A DNA stretch of 54,467 nt, from positions 1-54,467 of IMG/VR virus record IMGVR_UViG_3300003323_000820. One strand, written 5' to 3'. Under the pieces are notes generated by a model. The model was not told the DNA's origin. It searched no databases and was given only the letters and a program-made list of their open reading frames with translations. The DNA is from a virus. This document shows positions 14,792-24,561 of the stretch, piece after piece (positions within the stretch are counted from its first letter, which is position 1; the number at the start of each line of letters is the position of its first letter). Made by a program: the position numbers and the translations under genes.

Positions 14792-15589
14792 TCAGTGGCT
14801 GTGGGGCACCTGCAGCGCACGCCAGATCGCCTCGTTGGGGTATCCGGCGTACGCGCCGCCCGGCGACCCGCACGTCACGTGCCAGTTGCCCCATGCGGTC
14901 AGGTCACCCGTCCCGAGGTCGGCGGTCGGGGTGAACGAACCGGCGCCGACGGCGACGAGACGTTTCGCCGCGGCGAGGACCATCGGGGAGGTGCGGCCGA
15001 CCTTGAACCAGTCCTGCCCCGGATACGGGGAGTACGCCGCGGCGGTGCCCGACGAGGTCTTGATCAGCGACGCGTCGTCCACCCAGTTGGGATCGGAAGT
15101 GACCATGGGCGCGGCGTACTTGGGGTACCCGTAGCCGTACACGTTGGCGTCGGCCCGGTTGCGTACGCGCAGATACACACCGTCGCCCTCGCTGCTGCCG
15201 GTGACGTTGGTGTTGAACTCGATCGTCCAGATCCGGATGTTGTCGAACTGGTAGACCAACCCGGTGTGATCTTGTCCGAACTGCCCCATCATGACCTGCG
15301 CTCCTACAGCGGGGTACCACGACCAGCGGCCCCACGACTGGTATGTCGTGATGGCGGTGGCGCAGGCCGGGGTCTGCGGCAGGATCGTGATGTCACCCGC
15401 CCGGTACGCGAGCCACAGCAGCCCGATCACGCACCACGACTGCCCGTCGTAGCTCGCCATGCCGGGCGTTTCCTTGGCGTACTTGTTGAGGTTCGTCCAT
15501 GTGCCGCCCGAGGAATCCTCTTGATACTTGATCGCGGCCTCTTGCTGGGCAAGTTCGATCAGGGTCTGCGGCGCGATCGCGGCGACCAT
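14792..15589 (-). CDS. Second CHAP-type peptidoglycan hydrolase
   Basis: 265 residues. The N-terminal CHAP-like domain has Cys53 (DGQSWCVIGLLWLAYRAG) and His108 (GQFGQDHTGLVYQF). The C-terminal ~130 residues are Gly/Tyr/Trp-rich and probably bind the wall. GGGGGA precedes the ATG. It follows the tail-spike gene directly and is separated from the other lysin by a small gene. It could be the main endolysin, with its neighbour as partner, or a virion-associated lysin; position alone cannot decide. Confidence 0.72.
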   Translation of the reverse strand: MVAAIAPQTLIELAQQEAAIKYQEDSSGGTWTNLNKYAKETPGMASYDGQSWCVIGLLWLAYRAGDITILPQTPACATAITTYQSWGRWSWYPAVGAQVMMGQFGQDHTGLVYQFDNIRIWTIEFNTNVTGSSEGDGVYLRVRNRADANVYGYGYPKYAAPMVTSDPNWVDDASLIKTSSGTAAAYSPYPGQDWFKVGRTSPMVLAAAKRLVAVGAGSFTPTADLGTGDLTAWGNWHVTCGSPGGAYAGYPNEAIWRALQVPHSH

Positions 15590-15598
15590 GAAATCCCC

Positions 15599-17116
15599 CT
15601 AGGACGGGTCGAGGATGCGCCAACCGACCGTCGACGTATCGGTCGACGAGGTCGACTTGATGACGAATGAGGTGCCCGCCGTCCGGGCGTTGACGTAGAC
15701 CGAGCCGACCGTGCCGCCGGGGGTCTGGATCGTGAGCTGCACGACGCTCGCCGCGGTGATCGCCGATGTGGTGACGGTGACCGTGCCGGCCGCGAGCGTG
15801 GCCGTGCCCATGCGGGCGGCAGCGCCGCCGCTCGGCACGATCGTCTTGCCGGTCACGACGAGAGAGCCGTCGCCGGGGTCGAGCCGGTTGACCGTGCCGT
15901 TCAGCGTGTTCGCCTTCACGGCGGTCAGGCCGAGGACGGTTGCGATCGTGCCGGCGTCCGTGCGCAGGCAGGTGCTCGCGTTCGAGCCCGGCGACACTTC
16001 GGCGACGCCGACCAGGACGACGCCGGTCGCGCTGTTCGTGAGCCACACGGACGCGCCGTCGGATGCTTTCGTCACGAACCCGTTCACGGTGGCGCCCTTG
16101 CCCCCGTACACGGTGAGCCCGGTCGTGCACTGTTCGGCGCCGCAGCCCGTGAGGACGACGCCCGTGCAGGAGTCGAGCCGGAACCCGGTCGGGGATCCCA
16201 TCGCCGCGCAGGCGGTCAGGCTGGTGTACGCCATGCCGTCGAGCCAGTACGCGCCCCCGACGTTGCCCTCGGCCGAGCAGCCGATCAGGGACGTCGACGC
16301 GCCGCCGAGGACGGTGTCCTGGGGGGCCTGCAGGTGGAACCCGACACCCCCGCAGGTGCGCACCCGCACGCGGTGCAGGATGCTCGACGACAGCTCGTGG
16401 CAGAACACCCCGTCGCCGCCCATGCTCTGGATCAGCACGTCTCGCAGCGTGATGTTCGCCGTCGACGGCGACGAGAACCTCGTGAACCGCACGCCGCTGC
16501 CGAACCCTCGCCCCGGACCGGACAACTGCAGGCCCTGCAGCGTCACGCCGCTGATGTCCGTACCGGTGATCAGGTCAAGGTTCTGGTTCGTCGCCTGCAG
16601 GATCGACACGCGGTCGCCGGCGCCGAGGGCGTTGACGCCGCTGGCCCAGGTGAGTGCCGAGTTCAGGATGTAGCGGCCGGCCGGGATGTAGAGGGTGCCG
16701 CCGCCCGCTGCGCTCGCCGCGGTGATCACTGCCTGAATCGCGGGTGCGTCGTCGGTGACGCCGTCGCCCACCGCGCCGTAGTCGCGGATGTTCAGCCAGT
16801 CCAGCGGCGGTTCGGGGGCGGGGCCCCCGGCGGAGACGAGGTTGTGCGCCTCGATCCATGCACGGGAGGAACCGCCGGCGTCCGCCCACATCCCGGTCAC
16901 GCCGTCCGGGCCGAGGAACCTCGGCAGCGCGCCGTACTCGTCGGACCGGACCGAGGTCATGGGCGTGCCGCCCGCGTCGGTCAGGTCGGTGTACTGGTTG
17001 CCGTCGGCCGGGGCGTCCCAGAACCTGACCGTGGCACCGCCGGCCACTCCCCACAGCCCGTCGACCGGCCGGACCACATAGTCGGCGAGGCCCCCGCCGT
17101 ACTGCTGCCGGGCCAT
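15599..17116 (-). CDS. Tail spike with right-handed beta-helix (pectate-lyase-like)
   Basis: 505 residues. Residues 1-105 form a tail-attachment domain. At ~107 the hallmark WLNIRDYGAVGDGVTDDAPAI begins, followed by GGGTLYIPAGRYIL and a long series of short beta repeats up to ~400, then a C-terminal beta domain. This is the pectate-lyase-3 fold of phage tail spikes and depolymerases. The likely role is receptor binding or cleavage of surface polysaccharide. The start shares one base with the upstream stop. Confidence 0.85.
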   Translation of the reverse strand: MARQQYGGGLADYVVRPVDGLWGVAGGATVRFWDAPADGNQYTDLTDAGGTPMTSVRSDEYGALPRFLGPDGVTGMWADAGGSSRAWIEAHNLVSAGGPAPEPPLDWLNIRDYGAVGDGVTDDAPAIQAVITAASAAGGGTLYIPAGRYILNSALTWASGVNALGAGDRVSILQATNQNLDLITGTDISGVTLQGLQLSGPGRGFGSGVRFTRFSSPSTANITLRDVLIQSMGGDGVFCHELSSSILHRVRVRTCGGVGFHLQAPQDTVLGGASTSLIGCSAEGNVGGAYWLDGMAYTSLTACAAMGSPTGFRLDSCTGVVLTGCGAEQCTTGLTVYGGKGATVNGFVTKASDGASVWLTNSATGVVLVGVAEVSPGSNASTCLRTDAGTIATVLGLTAVKANTLNGTVNRLDPGDGSLVVTGKTIVPSGGAAARMGTATLAAGTVTVTTSAITAASVVQLTIQTPGGTVGSVYVNARTAGTSFVIKSTSSTDTSTVGWRILDPS

Positions 17117-18054
17117 CAGTCCACCACCCAGCTCGTCGTGGCGGGCATCACGTAGTTGCCGGTCGACAGGGTCGGATGGTTGAGCAGCCAGACCTGACCG
17201 GCGCGGTCCGAGGCGGACGAGAACACGACCAGACGGCTGATGATGGCGCCGGTCGTGTAGGCCATGACGTACTGGTCACGGGTGGGGTGCCGGTAGGCGG
17301 CGGGGATCAGCGCAGGCAGGCGGGATTCGCTGGCGCTGGAGAGAGCGCCGCCGGTCCGCTGGAACGCGCCGAGGCGCAGGTGGACGTTGCCGTTGCGTTT
17401 TTGCAGCACGCTGTCGTAGGTCGCGTTCCACCCGGCCACGGTCGCGTTGACGGCCACGACACCGGAGTCGTCGAACAGCCCGGTCCAACTGTTGCCGGTC
17501 CACACCCGGACGCGCCGGGTGTCGGTCTCGAAGCACATCTCGCCTCGGGCCGGGGTGGGGTTGCGGGTGGTGGAGGTGGACGGCCGGATACGGACACCGA
17601 CGTACAGCTCGCCGCGGGTGACCGCGACTGTCGTCGCCCCCGGCGCGACGGTGACCGTGGCGAGCGGCACCTCGTACACCCCGGTGTCGCCGGAATCCTG
17701 GGTGAGGGCGGGGGCGCCGCCGCCGGGAGTACCCGGCTTGACGACAGCCCGGACGGTCCACGCGGCACGGTCCAACTGCAGGACGACCCGGTCGGTGCGT
17801 ACTGAGCTGCCGCTGTTGACGGGGACCGGGAGATTCACGGCTGTGGTGCCGGACGTCCAGGCATGTCCGCGCACCGAGGCGTACACGTTCGCCCGGAGGT
17901 CGACCGACAGGCCGATGCCCACGGTCACGACGGCAAGGTCGCTGGGGTCGCCGTACACCCCGTCGCCGCTGAATCGCGCGGCGATCTTCTCGTACTCGGT
18001 GTCGGTGACGGCGCGACCGTTGTGAGCCGGGGACGGCCAACTGTCTTGAGCCAC
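17116..18054 (-). CDS. Minor tail / baseplate protein
   Basis: 312 residues from a GTG at 18054 with GGAGGT upstream. The opening (WPSPAHNGRAVTDTEYEKIAARFSGDGVYG) and the beta-rich middle, with a change of character near residue 180 (GEMCFETDTRRVRVW), match minor tail proteins that sit between the tail tube and spike in actinophages. No enzyme motif. Neighbours on both sides are tail genes. Confidence 0.7.
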   Translation of the reverse strand: MAQDSWPSPAHNGRAVTDTEYEKIAARFSGDGVYGDPSDLAVVTVGIGLSVDLRANVYASVRGHAWTSGTTAVNLPVPVNSGSSVRTDRVVLQLDRAAWTVRAVVKPGTPGGGAPALTQDSGDTGVYEVPLATVTVAPGATTVAVTRGELYVGVRIRPSTSTTRNPTPARGEMCFETDTRRVRVWTGNSWTGLFDDSGVVAVNATVAGWNATYDSVLQKRNGNVHLRLGAFQRTGGALSSASESRLPALIPAAYRHPTRDQYVMAYTTGAIISRLVVFSSASDRAGQVWLLNHPTLSTGNYVMPATTSWVVD

Positions 18055-18070
18055 GCGTGCACCTCCTTCG

Positions 18071-19228
18071 CTATCGGGATTCGAGCCGGCCGAGTCGGCG
18101 GCTGAGTGTGCGAATGGCTCTGACCAAGGCGGGATCCGTGCTCGCATCCGGAGAACCGACCAGGGTCGTCACGTACTCGCCCGCCTCGGGCGTCGCCCGC
18201 AGCTGGATCGAGCGGACGAGGTCGGCGACCTCGACGCCGTGCGGAAGCGCCACGGTGACCTTGTCGCCGAGGTCGAAGTCGCGGCCGGCCTTGAGGTCGG
18301 GGGTGTCGACGGTGACCGTCGCCAGCTCGACCGGGGCGGCACCGGCAGCGATCTCCCCCTTGCCTGCCTGCGTCAGTTCGCCGTCGCTGTCGGTCTGAGC
18401 CGACCCGTCGACGTACTTCTCGACCCGCCACCACGAGGCGGCGGCCGACGCGTCGGCGACCTGCACGTACGTGCGGCCCGTCGTGCCGATGTCCGGCTCG
18501 GTGCCGGCGATGAGCGCGTGCGTGACGGTCGGCGCCGACCGTTTCCACTGGATCGAGCGGAGGTTGCCCAGACCGGTACTGAACCGCGCCGTCGCGGTCA
18601 GATCACGGGGCCGGTAGCAGCCGAACAGGATCTTCCCGTCGGCCTGCCGGGTACGGAATCCGAACGCCCCGCCGTCGAGGGCGATACGCCTGCAGACGTC
18701 GAGCAACGGCTCGAACCGGGTGCTCAAGGTCGTCGAGGTGCCGACCCCCGCAACGACGTCGAGCGCGAGGCGAGGCACGCGGCGCTCGGAGCGTGCACCG
18801 GGCCCGCACGACTCATTGACCAGGGTCCGGACGATCGTTTCCGCGTTGGTGGCGGTCATGGTCCGGTACGTGTTGGCGAGCTGCGCTGTCCACGCGTTCG
18901 CCGGGGTCGGCCATGTGATGTACCCGGCGATCGTCGCGAGGTCGTCGGAGAAACTGACGCTGACCCGGCCGGCGGGCTCGTCGGTGACCGACCACGAGTA
19001 ATCCGTCGGGATCTCCAGCGGGCCCGCCATCCACACAGCGCCGTCGCGGATGACGACCAGCCGGTTCCCTGGCTGCAGTTGGGCCATGATCTCGGGCAGC
19101 GCAGGCATGTCGACGCTGCCCGAGCCGGGCTCGCAGTACCGTTTCGTAGCGTCGAGATTCGTCCACCCGCCGATCGGGTCACCCTGCACGACGAGGTCCT
19201 TGTCGGTGATGAGCAGTTGCACAGTCAC
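18071..19228 (-). CDS. Minor tail protein (Gp37-like, tail-associated)
   Basis: 385 residues from a GTG. It follows the distal tail gene and has the look of siphovirus tail-tip proteins described as ReqiPepy6 Gp37-like: PIGGWTNLDATKRY near the start, NRLVVIRDGAVWMAGPLE, and a late VALPHGVEVADLVRSIQL segment. It probably forms the tail-tip hub. Assignment rests on these features and on gene order. Confidence 0.75.
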   Translation of the reverse strand: MTVQLLITDKDLVVQGDPIGGWTNLDATKRYCEPGSGSVDMPALPEIMAQLQPGNRLVVIRDGAVWMAGPLEIPTDYSWSVTDEPAGRVSVSFSDDLATIAGYITWPTPANAWTAQLANTYRTMTATNAETIVRTLVNESCGPGARSERRVPRLALDVVAGVGTSTTLSTRFEPLLDVCRRIALDGGAFGFRTRQADGKILFGCYRPRDLTATARFSTGLGNLRSIQWKRSAPTVTHALIAGTEPDIGTTGRTYVQVADASAAASWWRVEKYVDGSAQTDSDGELTQAGKGEIAAGAAPVELATVTVDTPDLKAGRDFDLGDKVTVALPHGVEVADLVRSIQLRATPEAGEYVTTLVGSPDASTDPALVRAIRTLSRRLGRLESR

Positions 19229-19245
19229 GCGCGCGCCCCCTCTGA

Positions 19246-20211
19246 TCAGGCTGTCTCGTACCGGGCGTTGAAGACGAGGTCGACGGCGCTACCGGGTCCG
19301 GACCCGTCCAACTGGAACGTCACCGGGTTGTCGCCGGGGGACAGCCCCCACAGCACGGCGCCCGGCCAGTTCAACGCGCCGACCCAGTTCGCGCCGTTCT
19401 GGTAGCGGACGGCCGGCGGGTCGGTGGAGACCGTCACCCGCTCGCCGGCAAGCAGGTTGCCGTGCCCGACGGCGGCCGGGTTGAGCGAGAATCCCTCGCC
19501 CGTGCCCTCGTGCGTGAACGTGATCAGCGACGCGGGGCCCGTGACCGTCCACGCCGGCCACACGACCACATCCCCCGGATTGCGCAGGGTGGTCGACCCG
19601 AGCACCTGTGACGACGAGACCGTCGGGTAAGGAGCGAAGAAGCTTGACGCCGCGTCTGTCTCCCGGTGCACCGAGACCTCGACGGGGTCGATCCAGTACG
19701 GGTCTTCGCACCACAGAGTGATCGCCGCACTGTCGGAGACGACCCCGGATCCTCTCGTGCCGCGCCCCTCGAACCCCTCTTGGTAGTGCACGGCGATCCG
19801 GCGGCGGGTGCCATCCGGCCGGGCGATCTCCAGCCAGCCGGGCCCTTCCCGCAGGGTGCGCGTGAACGCTGTCGCGAGCGCCCGCCACCTGCCGACGAAC
19901 TCGACGTGATCCTCGCCGTAGACGTACAGCGGCCACACGATCGCCCGCGGCTGCGCCTGCGCGTGACGCAGGCGAGCGCCGCCACGAGGATGGGCGTCGG
20001 TCGTGAGCGAGTACGAGGTCGCGCCGAGCCCGGACACGCCGTCGGCGAGCGTGAACCATCCCGCGTCGTCGTCGGTGAGCGGCCAGACCGTACCCGTCGG
20101 ATCGGTGTAGGTGGCCACGGCATACCCGACCTCGGGGAGCGGCACCGGAGGAGTACCGGTGCCGCCCCCGGTGTCGGGCGGGGTGATGACCGGCACGGTG
20201 ATCAGCGGCAT
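19246..20211 (-). CDS. Distal tail protein (Dit-like)
   Basis: 321 residues beginning immediately after the tape-measure stop (TAA then ATG). Its position directly downstream of the tape measure, its beta-rich content and the GARLRHAQAQPRAIVWPLYVYG and FHWE-like segments agree with a distal tail (Dit) protein of siphoviruses, which links the tube to the tip. The extended N-terminus (VPVITPPDTGGGTGTPPVP) is low-complexity. Confidence 0.75.
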   Translation of the reverse strand: MPLITVPVITPPDTGGGTGTPPVPLPEVGYAVATYTDPTGTVWPLTDDDAGWFTLADGVSGLGATSYSLTTDAHPRGGARLRHAQAQPRAIVWPLYVYGEDHVEFVGRWRALATAFTRTLREGPGWLEIARPDGTRRRIAVHYQEGFEGRGTRGSGVVSDSAAITLWCEDPYWIDPVEVSVHRETDAASSFFAPYPTVSSSQVLGSTTLRNPGDVVVWPAWTVTGPASLITFTHEGTGEGFSLNPAAVGHGNLLAGERVTVSTDPPAVRYQNGANWVGALNWPGAVLWGLSPGDNPVTFQLDGSGPGSAVDLVFNARYETA

Positions 20212-23200
20212 TTAGTGCGGCCTCCCTACCCGAGCGAGCGCATCCTGCCTGCGCTGCAGCAGCTCCAGGTCGCGCACCGTCATGTCGAGCGTGCGCGGAT
20301 AGAAGTTGTACGTATGGCCGGACTGTCCGCCGGGCGCCTGCCCGGCCGCGCGCACCGCCTCGGCGGTCGGCACGACGGGCGGGATCGCCGCCCGGCCGAG
20401 CCGTTTCGCACCCGCCCGCACCGCGTTGAGCGACTTGTCGGTGCCGACGACGACGCCGGCGCCGACCATGCGCCCCACGTACTCGGTTTCCTTGGCAGGC
20501 GAGCGGATCCTGAGCCGCTTCTCGATCGAGTCGACCAGGACGCCGCCGAGCTTCGTCATCTGCTGCTGCAGCGCTTTCTCCTGCGACTGCAGACCGGCCA
20601 GGAACCCCCTGCCGGAGTTGACGCCGCTGTCGTACATCGCGTCGGCCATGGTGTTGCCGTACGACGTCGACAGCTTCGCCCCGCTCTTGGCAAGAGAGTT
20701 GATCTTCTTGATGTCCCCGGCGGACGCCCCCGAGATCAGCCGGGCGAGCCCGCTGTCGGCTCCGGCGGCGATCATCTGCTGAATGACGGACTGGTCGACT
20801 CCCTTCTTCTGCGCCGTCGTGATCAGCGATTGGAAGTTGGCGAGCGTCGACTGACGGGTCTGCATGCCCGAGATCAGGTCGCCGACCGTGGCGATCTTCC
20901 CGCCATTGATGTTGGTGAGCCCGAGGTAATCCTGCGCGGCCCCCTTCTGGTCGGCCGCCGCCTGCCTCGCCGTGGCGATCTTCGAGGCGACCGCGTCGCG
21001 CTGCTTCGCGAGCGACTGCAGCTTGCTCGACGTCGCGAGTGCCTGAGTGGCGAGCGACCGGCCGGTCTTGCCCGTCTGCCGCAGGTCGGCGACGAGGTTC
21101 TTCGCCGCCGCAGCGATGTCGTTCGCCGAGCCCGTCAGGCTCTTGGTGAACGCGCCGAGGTCGCCGGGCACTTCCTTGCGAGCTTTCACGGCTGCCGAGG
21201 TCGTGCCCTTCGCGAACCCGCGCGCACCAAGCCCGGCCGCCATCCCGAGCGACGTGCGGTGGTCGTACACCGTGGAGTTGCCCGAGCCGAACCGCACGAG
21301 TTCGGGCCCCTGTTCGCCCACCCACGCGAGTTCGCCGGCCTTCGGGCGACCGCCCGAGGCGTACCCGCCGACCCGGTTGTACGCCGAGGCGAGCGAGCCG
21401 TACCTCGCGAGCGCGTACCGCATGCTCGCGTACAGGTTGGCGAGCGGGTCGTAGATGCCGCGCGAGGCGAGCTTGCCCGCGTACGCGTTGAACGTCGCCC
21501 CGATCACCTGCATGAGCCCGCGACTCGGGTCGCCGTTCTTCGCGTTGATGTCCCAATTGTTGATCGCCTTGGGGTTGCCGCCCGACTCCTGGTTCATCCG
21601 GCGCAGCACCGTCGGCAGCAGACTCGCCGGCTGTCCGACGAGCTTGAGTGCCTGCAGCACGACCGACGACCACCGCGTGACTCCGGACCCGCCGACGTCG
21701 CCCCCGCCGAACGCGCTCTTCGCCGCGTTGACGACCTTGTCCCTCAGGCCGGACAACATCTTGGCCGGCACCTTGCCGACCATCTGCGCGACGCCGCTCG
21801 ACCCGATCGACGCGATCTTGCTGCGGATGCCCGAGGTCGCCTTGTCCCACAGCTTGCCGGGGTTGGCGAGGAAGTCGACGCCGTCCATCACGGCCGAGCC
21901 GATCGACTTCGCCTTGCTGCCGACCCAGTCGACGGCGTCGCCGATCACGCCGCCGCCGGCCAGTAGCTGAGTACCTGCGGCGGCGTGCAGCGCAAGCGCC
22001 CGCTTGCGGTACTGCGGGTCGGTCGGGATGACGAACTCGGGGTACTTGGGGTTGCCCTCGCCGACGATCGCGGTCGGCTTGTTCACCATCATCGGCGCGG
22101 CTGCGCCCCACGGCCCGACCGTGCCGCCGGCCGCGAGCAGCTTCGGCGCGGCGGGCAGCTTGCCGAGCCCGACGAACCCGGCCACCTTGTCCCACACGGC
22201 CTTGATCCCGTGCGTGTACACGGAGTTGATCACGAAGTTGACTGGCTTCTTGGTGACCGACTCGATCTTGCCGAACGCCTTGCCGATCGTTTGCTGCGCC
22301 GCGTCGAACGCCGAGCCGACCAGGTGCACGCCGGTCTTGGCAGCGTCAAAGGTGGGCTTGAGCGACCTCGACCACAGCCACGCGGCGGCCGAGCCGATCC
22401 CGTCGAACGCCGGTTTGATCGCCGTCCGGTACAGCCACGTACCGGCCGAACCGACCGTCGAGATACCGGTCTTGGCGAGCCCGAAGTACAGCTTCACCCC
22501 GGACCACCACCACGCCGCGAGCGTCACGATCCCGCGGAACGTGGGCTGCAGAGCGTTGCGGTACAGCCACACCCCGGCCGAACCGACCGCGGACAGACCG
22601 CCCTTGATGAGCCCGAAGTACAGTTTCGCGCCCGTCCACCACCACGAGAACAGGAAGACGATCCCGCGGACAGCCGGGCCGATCGCGTTGTTCCACAGCC
22701 ACATCGCGCCTGCGGCGATGCCGTTGAACGCCGGCTGCAGGGCGTTGGTCCACAGCCACCCGCCGGCCGCGCCGAGCGCCTTGAACGCGAGCACCCATGG
22801 CCCGATCACGACGACCGCGACGACCGCGAACAGCACCTTCGCGCCGAGGGCGATCGCCGAGAACACGGGCGACAGCACGCTCGACCACAGCCACGAGGCG
22901 GCCGAACCGATCGCCCGCAGGCCGGTCATGAAGTAGGCGAACCCGACCTGCAGGGCGCCCCACAGGTAATCCCACCCGGTCTTGATGCCGGCCCACGTCG
23001 CCTGAACGATTCCGCGGAACGTGTCCGACTTCTTGTACGCGACGACCACCGCGGCGGCGAGCGCGAGTATGCCGACGATGACCAACCCGACGGGGTTCGC
23101 CGACATGACCGCGTTGAACAGCGCCTGCACGCCGGTCGCGATCCGGGTCGCGTTCGACCACAGCAGGATCGCGCCCCGGTAGACCGAGAGTGCCCCGGTG

Positions 23201-24555
23201 ACGATTCCGGTCGTGATCGCCTGCGCGGACAGAACCGCGGTCAGACCGAGCACCGCCACGCCGACCGGGATGAGCCAGGCACCGTACTTCCGCAGCCATC
23301 CGCTTGTTGCCGAGAACGCGGTGCCGACGCTTCGCGCCGCGGGCGCGAGGCGGTCGACCAGGGCGCCACCGACCGTCATCGCCGGCGGCAGTACGTACGT
23401 GTTCAGAAACTTGCCGGTGTCGCGCAGTGCGGGCAGCGTGTACTTGCTCGCGAAGGTGGCGAGCCCCTGCAGCGCCTTCCGCTTGAACACCTCGATGTCG
23501 TTCGAGGCGGTGTTGTGGAGCTGCTTGCCCATACGGCCTGCGGCGCCGCCGACCTTGCCGAGCCCGGCCGCCGCCTTGCTCGGGTCGAGGGCGAACAGCG
23601 CCTTACCGAGATCCTCGGCCTGCGTGCCGAACAGGCTGACCGCAGCCTGCGACTGCTTGACCGGGTCCTTGATTCCGCGCAGCCGGTCGAGGGTGAGCTG
23701 CAGGACACCGTTCGCGGACTTCCCGCCCCTGGCGAACTTGCCCGCCATGTCGTCGGCCGACAGCCCGAGCATCTTGAACCCGGCGGCGGTCGTCGTCGAC
23801 CCGTCGACCGCACGGATCGAGAATTCCTTGATCGCGTCCGCGACGAGATCGCCGTCGCGGGCACCGTTCCTGAGCCCCTGATTGATCAGCCCGATCGCGG
23901 TCGCGCCCGACAGCCCGGCCTTACGCCATTGCGTCGAGTACTCGTTGACCGTGTCGATCAGGTCGCCCGCCTGGTCGGCGCCCGACTGGAACCCGGCCGT
24001 GAGCAGATCGAACCCCTGCTTCGCGTCCTTGACGAGGCCGGTACTCATGAGCTTGCCGACGGCCTTGGTCGAGCCGGCGACGTCGGCGTCGAACACCTCG
24101 GCGAGGTTCAGCGCGTCCTTGCTGAGCCCGACGAGTTCCTTCCGCGGAGCACTGATCGCCGCGACGCCGTTGCGCTGCAGGCTCTTGAGCGACTCGTCGA
24201 CCTGGTCGATCGACTCGCCGTAACCGTCGGCGTAGACCTTGCCCGCGATCTTCCCGGCGCGCGCCGTGTCCTTCTCGCTGAGCCCGAGCGACGCGCCGAG
24301 CTTGGCCGTGGCCTTGTCCTGCTCCACAGCCTTGGCGAACCCGACCGCGAACAACCCGCCCGCGCCCGCGGCCACGCCGACGATGCCCGCTTTCAGCTTG
24401 CCGCCGATGCCGCCGAGGAAACCGTCGCCGGCATCCTCGCCCGCCGACGTGCCCGCGCGCGCCGATTCGCCGCTGATCTGCTGATTGAGCAGCCGGCCGA
24501 ACCCGCGCGCCTCGGGCACGACGGACACGTACCCGACGCCGACCTCGACCGGCAT
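20212..24555 (-). CDS. Tape measure protein with lytic transglycosylase domain
   Basis: 1447 residues, the longest gene. N-terminal helical region; hydrophobic segments about 420-520 and Trp-rich repeats about 520-735 (repeating WLWxNxxxPxFxGI and WWWxGxKLYFGLxKxG). At ~955-1040 lies a soluble lytic transglycosylase domain with the catalytic Glu in NQESGGNP and GDPSRGLMQVI, which would cut peptidoglycan during DNA entry. A C-terminal coiled region follows. At ~0.15 nm per residue the predicted tail is about 215 nm. Confidence 0.93.
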   Translation of the reverse strand: MPVEVGVGYVSVVPEARGFGRLLNQQISGESARAGTSAGEDAGDGFLGGIGGKLKAGIVGVAAGAGGLFAVGFAKAVEQDKATAKLGASLGLSEKDTARAGKIAGKVYADGYGESIDQVDESLKSLQRNGVAAISAPRKELVGLSKDALNLAEVFDADVAGSTKAVGKLMSTGLVKDAKQGFDLLTAGFQSGADQAGDLIDTVNEYSTQWRKAGLSGATAIGLINQGLRNGARDGDLVADAIKEFSIRAVDGSTTTAAGFKMLGLSADDMAGKFARGGKSANGVLQLTLDRLRGIKDPVKQSQAAVSLFGTQAEDLGKALFALDPSKAAAGLGKVGGAAGRMGKQLHNTASNDIEVFKRKALQGLATFASKYTLPALRDTGKFLNTYVLPPAMTVGGALVDRLAPAARSVGTAFSATSGWLRKYGAWLIPVGVAVLGLTAVLSAQAITTGIVTGALSVYRGAILLWSNATRIATGVQALFNAVMSANPVGLVIVGILALAAAVVVAYKKSDTFRGIVQATWAGIKTGWDYLWGALQVGFAYFMTGLRAIGSAASWLWSSVLSPVFSAIALGAKVLFAVVAVVVIGPWVLAFKALGAAGGWLWTNALQPAFNGIAAGAMWLWNNAIGPAVRGIVFLFSWWWTGAKLYFGLIKGGLSAVGSAGVWLYRNALQPTFRGIVTLAAWWWSGVKLYFGLAKTGISTVGSAGTWLYRTAIKPAFDGIGSAAAWLWSRSLKPTFDAAKTGVHLVGSAFDAAQQTIGKAFGKIESVTKKPVNFVINSVYTHGIKAVWDKVAGFVGLGKLPAAPKLLAAGGTVGPWGAAAPMMVNKPTAIVGEGNPKYPEFVIPTDPQYRKRALALHAAAGTQLLAGGGVIGDAVDWVGSKAKSIGSAVMDGVDFLANPGKLWDKATSGIRSKIASIGSSGVAQMVGKVPAKMLSGLRDKVVNAAKSAFGGGDVGGSGVTRWSSVVLQALKLVGQPASLLPTVLRRMNQESGGNPKAINNWDINAKNGDPSRGLMQVIGATFNAYAGKLASRGIYDPLANLYASMRYALARYGSLASAYNRVGGYASGGRPKAGELAWVGEQGPELVRFGSGNSTVYDHRTSLGMAAGLGARGFAKGTTSAAVKARKEVPGDLGAFTKSLTGSANDIAAAAKNLVADLRQTGKTGRSLATQALATSSKLQSLAKQRDAVASKIATARQAAADQKGAAQDYLGLTNINGGKIATVGDLISGMQTRQSTLANFQSLITTAQKKGVDQSVIQQMIAAGADSGLARLISGASAGDIKKINSLAKSGAKLSTSYGNTMADAMYDSGVNSGRGFLAGLQSQEKALQQQMTKLGGVLVDSIEKRLRIRSPAKETEYVGRMVGAGVVVGTDKSLNAVRAGAKRLGRAAIPPVVPTAEAVRAAGQAPGGQSGHTYNFYPRTLDMTVRDLELLQRRQDALARVGRPH

Positions 24556-24561
24556 GCCGAA

